Positions 7,101-14,794 of a stretch of 50,470 nucleotides of DNA are shown one piece after another (within the stretch, counting starts at the first letter, position 1; every line of letters begins with the position of its first letter). The notes below the pieces were generated by a model, which was not told where the DNA came from, searched no databases, and saw only the letters and a list, made by a program, of their open reading frames with translations. The position numbers and the translations under genes are program-made. The stretch is from positions 1-50,470 of the forward strand of contig CACJQI010000009.1 of the NCBI GenBank assembly GCA_902595535.1. The letters run 5' to 3'. This stretch comes from an uncultured Pelagibacteraceae bacterium (GTDB lineage: Bacteria; Pseudomonadota; Alphaproteobacteria; Pelagibacterales; Pelagibacteraceae).

Positions 7101-7871
7101 ATGAACAAGCCTCAAATTATTTCTGATAGAAATAAAAAATCATCAAATATTAAAAATTCACTTTTAAAAAAGATTAATAAAAATCAATTTAAACAAGAAG
7201 ATCTAGTAATTGTAATTGGTGGTGATGGGTTTATGCTTGAAACATTAAAAAAGAACAAGAATTCAAAAAAAAAATTTTATGGAATTAATTCAGGAAATTA
7301 TGGGTTTCTAATGAATAAGTTTTCCTCAAAAAATATAATAAAGAATTTGACTAAAGCTAACATGATTTCAATTTCACCTCTAGAAATGATAGTAAAAAAT
7401 AAGAATAATCAAACAAAAAAATCTTTAGCTATAAATGAAGTTTCAGTTTTAAGACAAAGCAGACAAGCAGCATCTTTATCAATAAAACATGGTTCAAAAA
7501 AAATTATCAAAAATTTAGTTGCAGATGGAGTGCTAGTTTCAACACCTGCTGGTAGTACCGCTTATAATCTTTCTGTCCACGGACCCATCTTAAGCTTAAA
7601 TTCAAAAAAACTATCAATTGCTCCCATTAGTCCATTTAGACCAAGAAGATGGAAGGGCAAAATAGTTGGTGACAAACTAAAAATTACAATTACTAATTTA
7701 AATCCCACTAAAAGACCGATCAGTGCTGTTGCTGATAATTTAGAAGTAAGAAATGCTAAATCTATTTCTGTTCAAACTAATAATAAAATTAAATTTAAAC
7801 TTCTTTATGATAAAAGCAGAAGCTTACAAAAAAAAATCAAAATTGAGCAACTAAGAAAAGAAACTAGTTAA
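7101..7871 (+). CDS. nadK: NAD kinase
   Basis: NAD kinase phosphorylates NAD to NADP with ATP in the cytoplasm. The GGDG motif (VIGGDGFMLETL, about residue 39) and the second signature (STPAGSTAYNLSVHGPIL) are both present, and 256 aa is a normal compact length. The start at 7101 is 4 nt after the tRNA-Leu CCA end, so the gene is probably read from the tRNA transcript or a promoter inside it. That arrangement makes the tRNA-Leu integration site a potential influence on NADP supply. Confidence 0.93.
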   Translation: MNKPQIISDRNKKSSNIKNSLLKKINKNQFKQEDLVIVIGGDGFMLETLKKNKNSKKKFYGINSGNYGFLMNKFSSKNIIKNLTKANMISISPLEMIVKNKNNQTKKSLAINEVSVLRQSRQAASLSIKHGSKKIIKNLVADGVLVSTPAGSTAYNLSVHGPILSLNSKKLSIAPISPFRPRRWKGKIVGDKLKITITNLNPTKRPISAVADNLEVRNAKSISVQTNNKIKFKLLYDKSRSLQKKIKIEQLRKETS

Positions 7872-7918
7872 ATTTATGATTAAAGATTACAAAGATGGTT
7901 ATTTTTTTTCTAAATCAA

Positions 7919-8392
7919 TTATCCTGAATAAGGTAATACTCTAATTGTTTTTCCAAATATAATAACTACTCTCTCACCATTTTTTATTACAGTTTCACTT
8001 CCTTGAACAATAGCAACATGATCAACACTATCATCAATATTAATTATGTATTGATAGCCATCGTGATTACCCAGTAAAGCTTCAGTAACATAACCTAGAG
8101 CTGCACCACCAATTGTTGCATAAACTATTGCAATCTCTTCACACTTTGCTCCTGCAATTAATTCTTTTCCGCATACTTGAGTCCCTAAAAGACCACCAAT
8201 TAATCCACCAGTTGTTGATCCAATCAGACTCCCTTCTCCCTTAACTTTAACAGGAGATGAGTCAATTATATTTCCATATTTAATAGACTTTATTTTCTGA
8301 GTATCAGATTTTTTTACAATATTAGGATTAGTAGTATTGCAAGAAGCTAAAATTATAGAAAAAATAAAAAGCAATATTATTTTTATTTTCAT
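7919..8392 (-). CDS. outer-membrane lipoprotein with glycine-zipper domain (SlyB/17-kDa antigen-like)
   Basis: A lipoprotein signal peptide ends in the lipobox LASC (Cys 18). A Gly-rich stretch (GSTTGGLIGGLLGTQ ... IGGAALGYVTEALLG, about residues 57-107) forms the two-pass glycine zipper seen in SlyB and related lipoproteins. The C-terminus is a small beta-rich part (VAIVQGSETVIKNGERVVII). It probably sits in the outer membrane or tethers envelope layers. It is convergent with nadK, with 47 bp between the two ends. Confidence 0.82.
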   Translation of the reverse strand: MKIKIILLFIFSIILASCNTTNPNIVKKSDTQKIKSIKYGNIIDSSPVKVKGEGSLIGSTTGGLIGGLLGTQVCGKELIAGAKCEEIAIVYATIGGAALGYVTEALLGNHDGYQYIINIDDSVDHVAIVQGSETVIKNGERVVIIFGKTIRVLPYSG

Positions 8393-8489
8393 ATATGTAA
8401 AATGAAATAAAAATTAGTCATAAATACGGCAATGTTGCTCCATTATAAGGTTTATGAAATATAAAGTATCGTTTAAATTATTGGAATAA

Positions 8490-9179
8490 ATGAAAAAATT
8501 CTTAGGAGTCATGGTTTTGGGTTTGTTATGGTGCAATGTAACGTTATCTGATAATCTTCCCAAAAAGTTATTTGGCATTAAGGTGTCAAACAATCTCCCT
8601 GTAAAATTATTTGGCATCAAAATTAATGATGATGCATCTAAACATGTTGATATATCAAAAGGAAAAATTTCTGAGACAAGGCCAGATATAATTTCGTATT
8701 TTGAAAATAATGACATTGAAATTAAAGGGTTGATAAAAAATAGCAAACTTGATGGTTACTATATTAGGACAGATAAAGAGAATAAAATACTGATTGTCTC
8801 TGGCTATACAACTTTTAAATCTATGTGGAGTGAAGATTTCCAGAACAAATGCTTAGACTCGAAAATTGATTTTATTAAATCATTATCGAGTTATTATGAT
8901 TTTGATTTAAATAGAATTCAGAATAATTACTATAGATATTTATCTAATAAAAATAGATTGTGGTTTTACGACAGCGCAGAACTTGATTATAGAAAAAATT
9001 TAAATAAATTTACTTTACAAATTTTGTGCTCATACACAAATTATGATGACAAGGTTAGATCAAGATTATTTATCACTTTGATGGACCAGGATTATTATAA
9101 AAATAACACCTTATCATTATGGGAAAAAATCAGTCAATTCGATGACACCGTTATCAAATCTAATTTATCAGGATTTTAA
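8490..9179 (+). CDS. secreted protein with shared SAR11-type signal peptide
   Basis: The signal peptide MKKFLGVMVLGLLWCNVTLS is of a type repeated in many exported proteins in this lineage; a broken copy of the same DNA is found at 25465. Directly after it the motif NLPxKLFGIK occurs twice (about residues 23-46), again as a DNA-level duplication. The rest is polar, rich in Tyr, Asn and Asp, with no family recognised. It likely acts in the periplasm or outside the cell. Confidence 0.72.
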   Translation: MKKFLGVMVLGLLWCNVTLSDNLPKKLFGIKVSNNLPVKLFGIKINDDASKHVDISKGKISETRPDIISYFENNDIEIKGLIKNSKLDGYYIRTDKENKILIVSGYTTFKSMWSEDFQNKCLDSKIDFIKSLSSYYDFDLNRIQNNYYRYLSNKNRLWFYDSAELDYRKNLNKFTLQILCSYTNYDDKVRSRLFITLMDQDYYKNNTLSLWEKISQFDDTVIKSNLSGF

Positions 9180-9267
9180 AATTTATTAAAATCTAAATTA
9201 ATGATTACTTAATTTTGTAAAAAGATTTTGACTTAGTAATAACAAGTTAATAATGGTAATGTATTTT

Positions 9268-9765
9268 ATGAATCGAAATGGTTTCACCTTAATTGAACTT
9301 TTAGTAGTTGTAGCTATCATTGGTATACTGGCTGCAGTGGGTGTGGTTGCTTATAGCGGTTATACGAGTGGTGCTAAAAGAAATGCAACGCTAGCTCAAC
9401 ATAAAACAGCAGTTAAATTTATTCAAAACACTTTAGGGATGTGTGATATTAATGGTGGTGGAACTCTAAAGATTTCTGAGAAACGTTCAATTAATTGTAA
9501 CATTACAAATAATGCTTCAGGAATAAATCAGCTAAACGATATTTTCATAAAACATTTTTTAGATATTAACTGGAAAAATCCATATGGTGAAACAGATCCC
9601 GTTGTCTATACTGCAAGAAATGGATCTGCAGATCGAGATGGTAGAATGAGATTTGATGAAACTGAATGTTTTTCGGGATCCTCAAAAAAACAAATTGCAC
9701 TTTGGGTTAAAACTCCAAAAGATTATTATCCAATTTTAATTAAGAAAGATGGATGGTGTGACTAA
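9268..9765 (+). CDS. type IV pilin-like protein (pilin 1)
   Basis: The prepilin N-terminus MNRNG/FTLIELLVVVAIIG has the Gly/Phe cleavage site and Glu5 needed for processing and assembly by the type IV pilus or pseudopilus machine. I chose ATG 9268 over the upstream ATG 9253, because it gives a standard short leader. The hydrophobic helix is followed by a variable C-terminal domain with four Cys. Pilus biogenesis genes (pilB, C, D, Q) are not in the window. First of four pilins; it lies outside the tRNA-bounded block that holds the other three. Confidence 0.9.
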   Translation: MNRNGFTLIELLVVVAIIGILAAVGVVAYSGYTSGAKRNATLAQHKTAVKFIQNTLGMCDINGGGTLKISEKRSINCNITNNASGINQLNDIFIKHFLDINWKNPYGETDPVVYTARNGSADRDGRMRFDETECFSGSSKKQIALWVKTPKDYYPILIKKDGWCD

Positions 9766-9793
9766 GCAAAATAAAAAAGGCTTCACTTCTAAA
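9759..9793 (+). pseudogene. remnant of a pilin gene 5' end
   Basis: From 9763 the DNA reads GACTAAGCAAAA..GGCTTCAC, matching the start of pilin 3 (10428) apart from a short insertion, then breaks off after about ten codons at a stop. The break is directly next to the weak tRNA-Thr-like fragment at 9794, so a pilin gene was apparently cut by a rearrangement there. Confidence 0.6.
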
Positions 9794-9843
9794 TGATGTC
9801 CCACTCGCACCCGAGCTTCTGATTTATTGATTATAAATCAATT
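9794..9843 (-). pseudogene. degenerate tRNA-Thr 3'-half fragment (candidate)
   Basis: The segment has the outline of the minus-strand tRNA-Thr 3' half: TGATG start, a GCAC/GAGC-like stem region and TATTGATTATAAATCAATT, which differs from the real anticodon arm at one base. The T-arm part is too diverged to be certain. Its place at the edge of the pilin block supports the reading. Confidence 0.4.
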
Positions 9844-9898
9844 ATATAATTTAAAATTAATATTTATTTGATATAAAATTTGTATAAAAATTCTAGCT

Positions 9899-9920
9899 TG
9901 GCAACAATATGGTAACAGTG
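9899..9920 (+). repeat. phased direct-repeat pair near the tRNA-like fragment
   Basis: TGGCAACAATA (9899) and TGGTAACAGTG (9910) are consecutive 11-bp units. They lie 56 bp from the tRNA-like fragment and 14 bp upstream of pilin 2, in a position like the array at 24628. Confidence 0.4.
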
Positions 9921-9933
9921 ATAGTGTTATTTT

Positions 9934-10422
9934 ATGAAGCGAAATGGATTTACATTAATAGAACTCCTAGTCGTAGTAGCAATCATAGGTATTTTAGCTG
10001 CAGTAGGGGTTGTTGCTTACAGTGGATATACGAGTGGTGCAAAAAAATCAGCAGCTACTTCTAATCATCAAGCTGTAGTTAAATATATAACGACAGAAGC
10101 TCTAAAATGTTCAATAGGTGAAAGTACTGCTATGGAAGGAAAATTAGATTGTTCAAAAAGTGGAACTGCAACTTGGAAAGATATTGTCGCAAAAGCAACC
10201 GTGGAAGTTTTAAACACAAATTTTAAGAATCCTTATGACTCTAAACCTCCAGTTTCTCATGGTGGAAATATTACTAATGATACGGATGTTGGATACAATA
10301 GGTTGAGATCTCCTGGAACAAAAATTCAAGTTTTAACTTGTGTTAAAACTCCTTGTTCTGGAACTCAATGTAGTATTCCAAATCATGTTTGTAGTAATGA
10401 CATTGATTTAAGTGGTTTATAA
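9934..10422 (+). CDS. type IV pilin-like protein (pilin 2)
   Basis: Leader MKRNG, cleavage before FTLIELL, Glu5 present, followed by the same ~35-residue hydrophobic helix as pilin 1 and 3. The C-terminal part diverges completely and carries a Cys-rich tail (VKTPCSGTQCSIPNHVC). The next pilin starts 5 nt after the stop, so 2, 3 and 4 form one transcription unit. The conserved 5' block with a changed 3' part suggests recombination that swaps surface domains. Confidence 0.9.
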   Translation: MKRNGFTLIELLVVVAIIGILAAVGVVAYSGYTSGAKKSAATSNHQAVVKYITTEALKCSIGESTAMEGKLDCSKSGTATWKDIVAKATVEVLNTNFKNPYDSKPPVSHGGNITNDTDVGYNRLRSPGTKIQVLTCVKTPCSGTQCSIPNHVCSNDIDLSGL

Positions 10423-10427
10423 TCTTT

Positions 10428-10949
10428 ATGACTAAGCAAAAAGGCTTCACCTTAATAGAACTCCTAGTCGTTGTAGCTATCATAGGTATCCTAGCTGCTG
10501 TAGGTGTAGTTGCTTATAGCGGTTATACGAGTGGTGCAAAGAAAGCTGTTACAAAAGCTAATCATAAATTAATTTTAAATACTATGGTAAGTCAAATCCA
10601 AATGTGCGAGGTCGATTCATCTTTGGGTCTTTTAGATAAAAAACTTAATTGTTCAGATATTTTTACATCAACTAACAACTATGGAAAAGTAACAAGCACT
10701 ATGAGCTCACATTTTAATTCTATTATAAAAAATGCCTATAGCTCACTTATACCATCAGCCCATGGAGGAAGATATCAAGGCAAATGTGTTGCTAGTGGAT
10801 CTCAACCTAAAGGTTGGGGAGGACTTAATGAACAAGGAGTTCATCATGTTGCTATGGGATGGGTAGGTAATGTTGTTACATTATATGTTGATAGTTGTGT
10901 TGAAGAATCTGGTAGTGCTTTAAGCTCAACATATAAATTGATATTATAA
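10428..10949 (+). CDS. type IV pilin-like protein (pilin 3)
   Basis: Leader MTKQKG then FTLIELLVVVAIIG. Residues up to about 36 are near-identical to pilins 1 and 2 and the remainder is unique, with Cys at the ends of the globular domain for a disulfide loop. It sits 5 nt after pilin 2 and 3 nt before pilin 4. A broken copy of its 5' end is found at 9759. Confidence 0.9.
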   Translation: MTKQKGFTLIELLVVVAIIGILAAVGVVAYSGYTSGAKKAVTKANHKLILNTMVSQIQMCEVDSSLGLLDKKLNCSDIFTSTNNYGKVTSTMSSHFNSIIKNAYSSLIPSAHGGRYQGKCVASGSQPKGWGGLNEQGVHHVAMGWVGNVVTLYVDSCVEESGSALSSTYKLIL

Positions 10950-10952
10950 TTT

Positions 10953-11447
10953 ATGAATAATAAGGGTTTCACATTAATAGAACTCCTAGTCGTAGTAGCA
11001 ATCATAGGTATTTTAGCTGCAGTAGGAGTAGTTGTTTATAATGACTATACAGCTAGAGCAAAAGACACGGTATTAAAAAAAAATCATAATATAGTCATGA
11101 AGTTTTTGAAGACCAAAGCAATGGAATGTGAGTTAGGTAATCAGAATATAATTTTTAAAGATGCATCAGGAAAAGATGTTAATTATAGTTGTAGCTCAAA
11201 AGATAAAACAGATTTTGCAAATAAAATTAAAACTCATATAAATAATCATATTTGCAAAAATATTTATAGACCAAATAGAGGATGTATGGAGCTTACAGGA
11301 GGATACATTGAGGAAGCAATTGCAGTTGATATCAATACTGGTCGTAAATCGTGTGCAATTTATATAAGAACATTTGTAGATAAAAATTTAAATGCCTCAC
11401 CATGGGAGTATGGAGGGACAATCTTTGAAATGCCAAGTTGGTGTTAA
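10953..11447 (+). CDS. type IV pilin-like protein (pilin 4)
   Basis: Leader MNNKG then FTLIELLVVVAIIG. The helix end differs from the others (VVYNDYTARAK in place of VAYSGYTSGAK), showing a more diverged lineage. The C-terminal domain contains seven Cys. It is the last gene of the pilin unit and is followed by weak phased repeats and the tRNA-Thr fragment at 11565. Confidence 0.88.
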   Translation: MNNKGFTLIELLVVVAIIGILAAVGVVVYNDYTARAKDTVLKKNHNIVMKFLKTKAMECELGNQNIIFKDASGKDVNYSCSSKDKTDFANKIKTHINNHICKNIYRPNRGCMELTGGYIEEAIAVDINTGRKSCAIYIRTFVDKNLNASPWEYGGTIFEMPSWC

Positions 11448-11482
11448 AATTAAATGACTGTTAGATTAGTCTATAAATCTAT

Positions 11483-11504
11483 CCACACTCTGACTGCACT
11501 CAAC
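11483..11504 (+). repeat. weak phased repeat pair before tRNA-Thr fragment A
   Basis: CCACACTCTGA (11483) and CTGCACTCAAC (11494) are adjacent 11-mers sharing the CACTC core. They lie 60 bp from the tRNA fragment on the same side as array 26021 lies from the intact tRNA-Thr. Confidence 0.3.
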
Positions 11505-11564
11505 ATAAAGAATTAATTAAACTTTAAATTTTAAAAAATAAAAAATGTTAATTTTATTGAGTGA

Positions 11565-11618
11565 TGGTGCCTCTGCACAGATTCGAACCATGGACCTATT
11601 GATTACAAATCAATTGCA
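11565..11618 (-). pseudogene. tRNA-Thr 3'-half fragment A
   Basis: About 54 bases match the 3' half of tRNA-Thr(UGU) at 26126 with five mismatches, then identity ends beyond the anticodon stem. The flanking bases ATTTTATTGAG just outside the CCA end are also shared, so the repeat extends past the gene. It marks an old integration boundary between the pilin block and the 13-kb block. Confidence 0.88.
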
Positions 11619-11729
11619 ATTAGTAATTATATTAGTAATTACTGATTGATAGTATTCATTAGATTTTGCAAAAGCATGAGTTGTAAAACTAAAAAGAAAT
11701 AAAAAAATAATAATTTTAATTATTCTCAA
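11610..11729 (-). pseudogene. exported protein truncated at the tRNA-Thr fragment
   Basis: A TTG start preceded by AAGGAGG at good spacing opens a 39-codon frame with a signal peptide (MRIIKIIIFLFLFSFTTHAFA). After some 18 further residues the frame runs into the tRNA fragment, which supplies the stop codon. The mature protein is missing, so this is probably the 5' end of a gene cut by the integration. It overlaps the end of the upstream 67-aa gene by 14 nt. Confidence 0.55.
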
Positions 11730-11919
11730 AATCACCCTCCTTGTTGTATTTTTCAATTGTTTTTTTGTAATCGTAAAAATCCAAGGTATCAGCCTCAAGT
11801 TTACATATTCTTTTAATAATTTTTTTTTGAAGCTGTTCTAATTTTTCATCACTTAGTTTAGACATCTTATATTCAAATTTATTTCTAAACTTAGAAATGG
11901 GGACTTTATTGTTCTTCAC
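11716..11919 (-). CDS. small charged protein, unknown function
   Basis: A 67-residue frame from a GTG start, or 49 residues from the internal ATG at 11865 (MSKLSDEKLEQLQKKI). It is Lys/Glu-rich and likely helical (EKLEQLQKKIIKRICKLEAD), suggesting a coiled coil. No family recognised. It lies upstream of the truncated exported protein and probably shares its transcript. Confidence 0.5.
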   Translation of the reverse strand: MKNNKVPISKFRNKFEYKMSKLSDEKLEQLQKKIIKRICKLEADTLDFYDYKKTIEKYNKEGDFENN

Positions 11920-12028
11920 ATATTATATGTAGTTATTTTATGTTTGTTCTCTAGTGTAAAATAAATTAATATTTTTCACTAAGTAAATTTAAGATTGTTT
12001 TAAATTTTAATAAATTTACATAAATTTT

Positions 12029-12484
12029 ATGACAAAAATAAGAGAACCTCTAACAATAGAAAAAATTCTTCAAGATGTAATAGTAAAATTAAAAGAAAAT
12101 GAAATTAAAGATTTTACAGGTAAATCTGTTTCTCATTTTAGAAAATGTAGTGATCCAAGCGACAAGGATCACAACCTTCATTTAACTGATGCAATTAAAT
12201 TAGACATACTTTCTTTAAAATCACAAAAAGGGAGTCCTTTTCTAGACAACATTAGTCTTATTATTAATAAGGAATTTGAGGATATGGAAACACTAGAAGA
12301 CGTTTCAAGAAATTTAATAAATATTGGCGGAAGAATTGGAAATTTGATGGATATAACTGAAAAAGCACTTCATCCCGAAGGTCCTAAAGGGGAAGAAATA
12401 TCAAAGAGGGAAAAAGATAAGATCTTTAATGCAATTTCAGAAGTAGAGGAAAAAATTGCAAAGTTGAAGTTGTCTATAAAATAA
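12029..12484 (+). CDS. hypothetical protein, possible phage-type DNA-binding regulator
   Basis: The N-terminal ~60 residues (GKSVSHFRKCSDPSDKDHN.. then LTDAIKLDI) resemble, weakly, alphaproteobacterial phage-type helix-turn-helix proteins in which a recognition helix is followed by a DPD-like turn and an (A/L)xALDxA segment. The C-terminal third is a charged helix ending in KLKLSIK. If real, it would be a regulator of the island. It is 19 nt before the next gene, so likely an operon. Confidence 0.6.
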   Translation: MTKIREPLTIEKILQDVIVKLKENEIKDFTGKSVSHFRKCSDPSDKDHNLHLTDAIKLDILSLKSQKGSPFLDNISLIINKEFEDMETLEDVSRNLINIGGRIGNLMDITEKALHPEGPKGEEISKREKDKIFNAISEVEEKIAKLKLSIK

Positions 12485-12503
12485 ACTAGGTTTTTATTAT
12501 TTT

Positions 12504-12902
12504 ATGAAAGCAAAAATTTTACAAAAAAAAGAGGACAATAAACCATCAGCTTTCGAGCATGATATTTCTTTAAAAGATGCAAAATCATTAAAAGTAGAAC
12601 TTTCTTCTTTTGTTTATAATGATTTCAATCCAGACTCAGACGAATATGAAGAACAAGAAGTTTCAGTTAAAAAATCTGATGTTAAATTTAAGATCAAAAA
12701 CAATAAAGGTAAGTTAAAGATTATTTTAGAATCAGCTAATGCTGATTTTGAAATAGATGATGATCAGAGTGAAAGATTTATGGATAAGGACTGGGAAACA
12801 GAGACAATTACTCCTACTTTAAAGCTAACTGATAAAAGTAAAAAAGAAGAGTATGTCACTTATGATGGCGGTCATCTATTTACTTTAGAAGTAGTTTATT
12901 AA
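12504..12902 (+). CDS. acidic hypothetical protein
   Basis: A 132-residue acidic protein with alternating hydrophobic and charged residues that suggests beta strands. No family recognised and no signal peptide, so cytoplasmic. Its stop overlaps the stop of the convergent DUF4116 gene by 4 bp. Confidence 0.6.
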   Translation: MKAKILQKKEDNKPSAFEHDISLKDAKSLKVELSSFVYNDFNPDSDEYEEQEVSVKKSDVKFKIKNNKGKLKIILESANADFEIDDDQSERFMDKDWETETITPTLKLTDKSKKEEYVTYDGGHLFTLEVVY

Positions 12903-13318
12903 CCGTGATGGCTCAAAGCATTCAAAATATCTTCATCTTTTCTTAATGATTCATCGATCAAATCCATAGCATCCTCCCCAACACTTTCTACAGCTGCCAA
13001 GGCAATATCTTTATCTTTCTTAAATTTTTCATTAACAAATTCAAGTGCAGTTCCATTATCTTGAGCAGCTTGCAACACAAAATCTTTATTATTTTGAAGT
13101 GATGAACTTGCAAATTGCATTGCCGCGCCATCGTTACTTACAGCAGTAGAAACTATATCTTCGTCCTCTTGTAAAGTTTTGTCCGCATGTTCTAATGCAG
13201 CTCCACAATTTTGTACTGCAGCCATCACAACCTCGCTGTCTTTTCTTAAATCTTCAGATAGCTCACCAAGCTTACAACCATCTTCATACATTAGTTCAAT
13301 TGCATCTTCTTTTTTCAT
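12899..13318 (-). CDS. DUF4116 repeat protein (139 aa)
   Basis: Five repeats of about 24-25 residues with the pattern LxxDxxxVxxAVxxxGxALxxAxxx, the DUF4116 signature. DUF4116 repeats form short helical hairpins of unknown function, probably a solenoid for protein binding. The start (ATG at 13318) follows the other small DUF4116 gene by 15 nt. Acidic, cytoplasmic. Confidence 0.85.
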   Translation of the reverse strand: MKKEDAIELMYEDGCKLGELSEDLRKDSEVVMAAVQNCGAALEHADKTLQEDEDIVSTAVSNDGAAMQFASSSLQNNKDFVLQAAQDNGTALEFVNEKFKKDKDIALAAVESVGEDAMDLIDESLRKDEDILNALSHHG

Positions 13319-13333
13319 TGTTTTTATCCTTTT

Positions 13334-13636
13334 TTAATCTCCAAATGGATCTTTATCTTTGTTAAGACCTAGTAATTGATCACGGGACCATAGTGATAAA
13401 GACTCAAACCATTTTATAATTTTTTTGTCTGCAAACTTTAAGGAATCAATATCATTTTTTATTGCTTCAAGAACAACCTCTTTATCAGCCTTTAATTGTT
13501 TGTCGGCAAATTTAAGATTGCTTCCATCTTTTTTTACTGCTGCAATTATTACCTGCTTATCTTTACCAAATTTTTTTATTTCATTTGTAGAAACAGAGTT
13601 ATTTTTAATCTTTTTTAAAATTTCTTTTGTGTCCAT
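13334..13636 (-). CDS. DUF4116 repeat protein (100 aa)
   Basis: Two clear DUF4116 units (FGKDKQVIIAAVKKDGSNLKF and LKADKEVVLEAIKNDIDSLKF), preceded by a short Lys-rich N-terminus and followed by a WFESLSLWSRDQLLG tail. It starts a small minus-strand unit with the 139-aa DUF4116 gene. Function unknown. Confidence 0.8.
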   Translation of the reverse strand: MDTKEILKKIKNNSVSTNEIKKFGKDKQVIIAAVKKDGSNLKFADKQLKADKEVVLEAIKNDIDSLKFADKKIIKWFESLSLWSRDQLLGLNKDKDPFGD

Positions 13637-13678
13637 AGAAAAATTTAATTTTTTTGTATTCTTTTATTAATTTGGATT

Positions 13679-14173
13679 TCATTTAATTTTCGAACTCAAG
13701 ATATCTAGAATTTTAGGTAATTCCAATACCTCATTTAATGATGAAGAAAAGGTTGAATTATTAATAATATTTAATTTTTTTTTTAAATTATCAGTTGAAT
13801 TATTTTCATTTGGATATTTCTTTTTTGCAATCTCAAAAACATCTATTTTTTCATTTGATATTTCAACATTTAATTCTTTATTTAAGAAACTAAATATAAA
13901 ATCATTATTATGTCCAATCAATGTTGAAGAATTAATAAAATTAATAAAACTTTTATTAATCTCATTTATTTTAGGATATTTTTTTAATTCCTCATTTGAA
14001 TAACCAATAATATTTGAAATATTTTTATCTATTTCTTTTTCAGGATTAATAATTTGATGAAACAAACTCTTAATATTATTTTTATCAATTTTTAAGGCTG
14101 CAATTTCAACTATTTTATCAGTAGAAGTATTAATCCCAGTTGTCTCTATAGATACAAATATTCTATCTGGCAT
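13679..14173 (-). CDS. DnaQ-like exonuclease-fold protein, catalytic residues lost
   Basis: The N-terminus IFVSIETTGINTSTDKIVEIAAL aligns with the DEDDh exonuclease motif Exo I (usually VxDxETTG), but Asp is replaced by Ser 8; Glu 10 remains. Exo II reads GHNNDFIFSFL, where the family has HNAxFDxxFL, so the Asp is Ile 93. Exo III lacks the His and Asp. The fold is probably kept while catalysis is lost, leaving a DNA/RNA- or protein-binding role. It overlaps the upstream 179-aa gene by 11 nt. Confidence 0.75.
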   Translation of the reverse strand: MPDRIFVSIETTGINTSTDKIVEIAALKIDKNNIKSLFHQIINPEKEIDKNISNIIGYSNEELKKYPKINEINKSFINFINSSTLIGHNNDFIFSFLNKELNVEISNEKIDVFEIAKKKYPNENNSTDNLKKKLNIINNSTFSSSLNEVLELPKILDILSSKIK

Positions 14174-14702
14174 AAACTAGTATTGGATCCTGATAAATAT
14201 CAAAATGACCAGATGATAACTGACTCAAGTCTATTTTTTCATCATTGATAAATAGTTTCGATCCATCCGTTTTAATTAATACATCCTCGGTAGATTGGGC
14301 TTCACCTATTTGTTTAATAACAAAGATACCAATATCACTATTAATTTCATTATTAGGGGAGTCAAAAACGACTTCACCACCATTTTCTTGCATGAAGTCA
14401 TAAAGCCCATCCTCATCCTCATTATCAGCGCACATTAATAAACCTGATAGAAATTTTGTACTGGTTTCATATTTATTTTTTTTTATTAAAAATTCAGCAA
14501 CTTCTTTTGACCAATCATAAAAACCTTCTTCTTTTTTATCAATTTTAGTAACTTCATCTCTATCATAGTATAAAATATACGTGCTATTATCTGCTGATAG
14601 AATAGCAACGCCAGGTGTAATAATATCGTAATAATCTTCGCCAGCACTATTTGTGAAAGTGTTACCGGTATTGTAGAAGGATATATTTGTTATGTTATCC
14701 AT
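14163..14702 (-). CDS. hypothetical protein (179 aa), partner of the DnaQ-like protein
   Basis: No family recognised. The sequence is acidic, beta-rich and cytoplasmic, without Cys clusters or membrane segments. The 11-nt overlap with the DnaQ-like gene means coupled translation. It is divergent from the channel-like receptor, with a 92-bp intergenic region that must hold promoters for both. Confidence 0.65.
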   Translation of the reverse strand: MDNITNISFYNTGNTFTNSAGEDYYDIITPGVAILSADNSTYILYYDRDEVTKIDKKEEGFYDWSKEVAEFLIKKNKYETSTKFLSGLLMCADNEDEDGLYDFMQENGGEVVFDSPNNEINSDIGIFVIKQIGEAQSTEDVLIKTDGSKLFINDEKIDLSQLSSGHFDIYQDPILVYAR

Positions 14703-14794
14703 TTGTTATTCTTAAATATTTTCTAAATATTATCCAGATATAATTTAACATAAATGCTTTACGAATAAAATCTATTAACTAGTATTATAATATT

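Noticed and set aside
9253..9267. Upstream ATG of pilin 1
   Set aside because: It would give an atypical hydrophobic leader (MVMYF); ATG 9268 gives the standard short basic leader.
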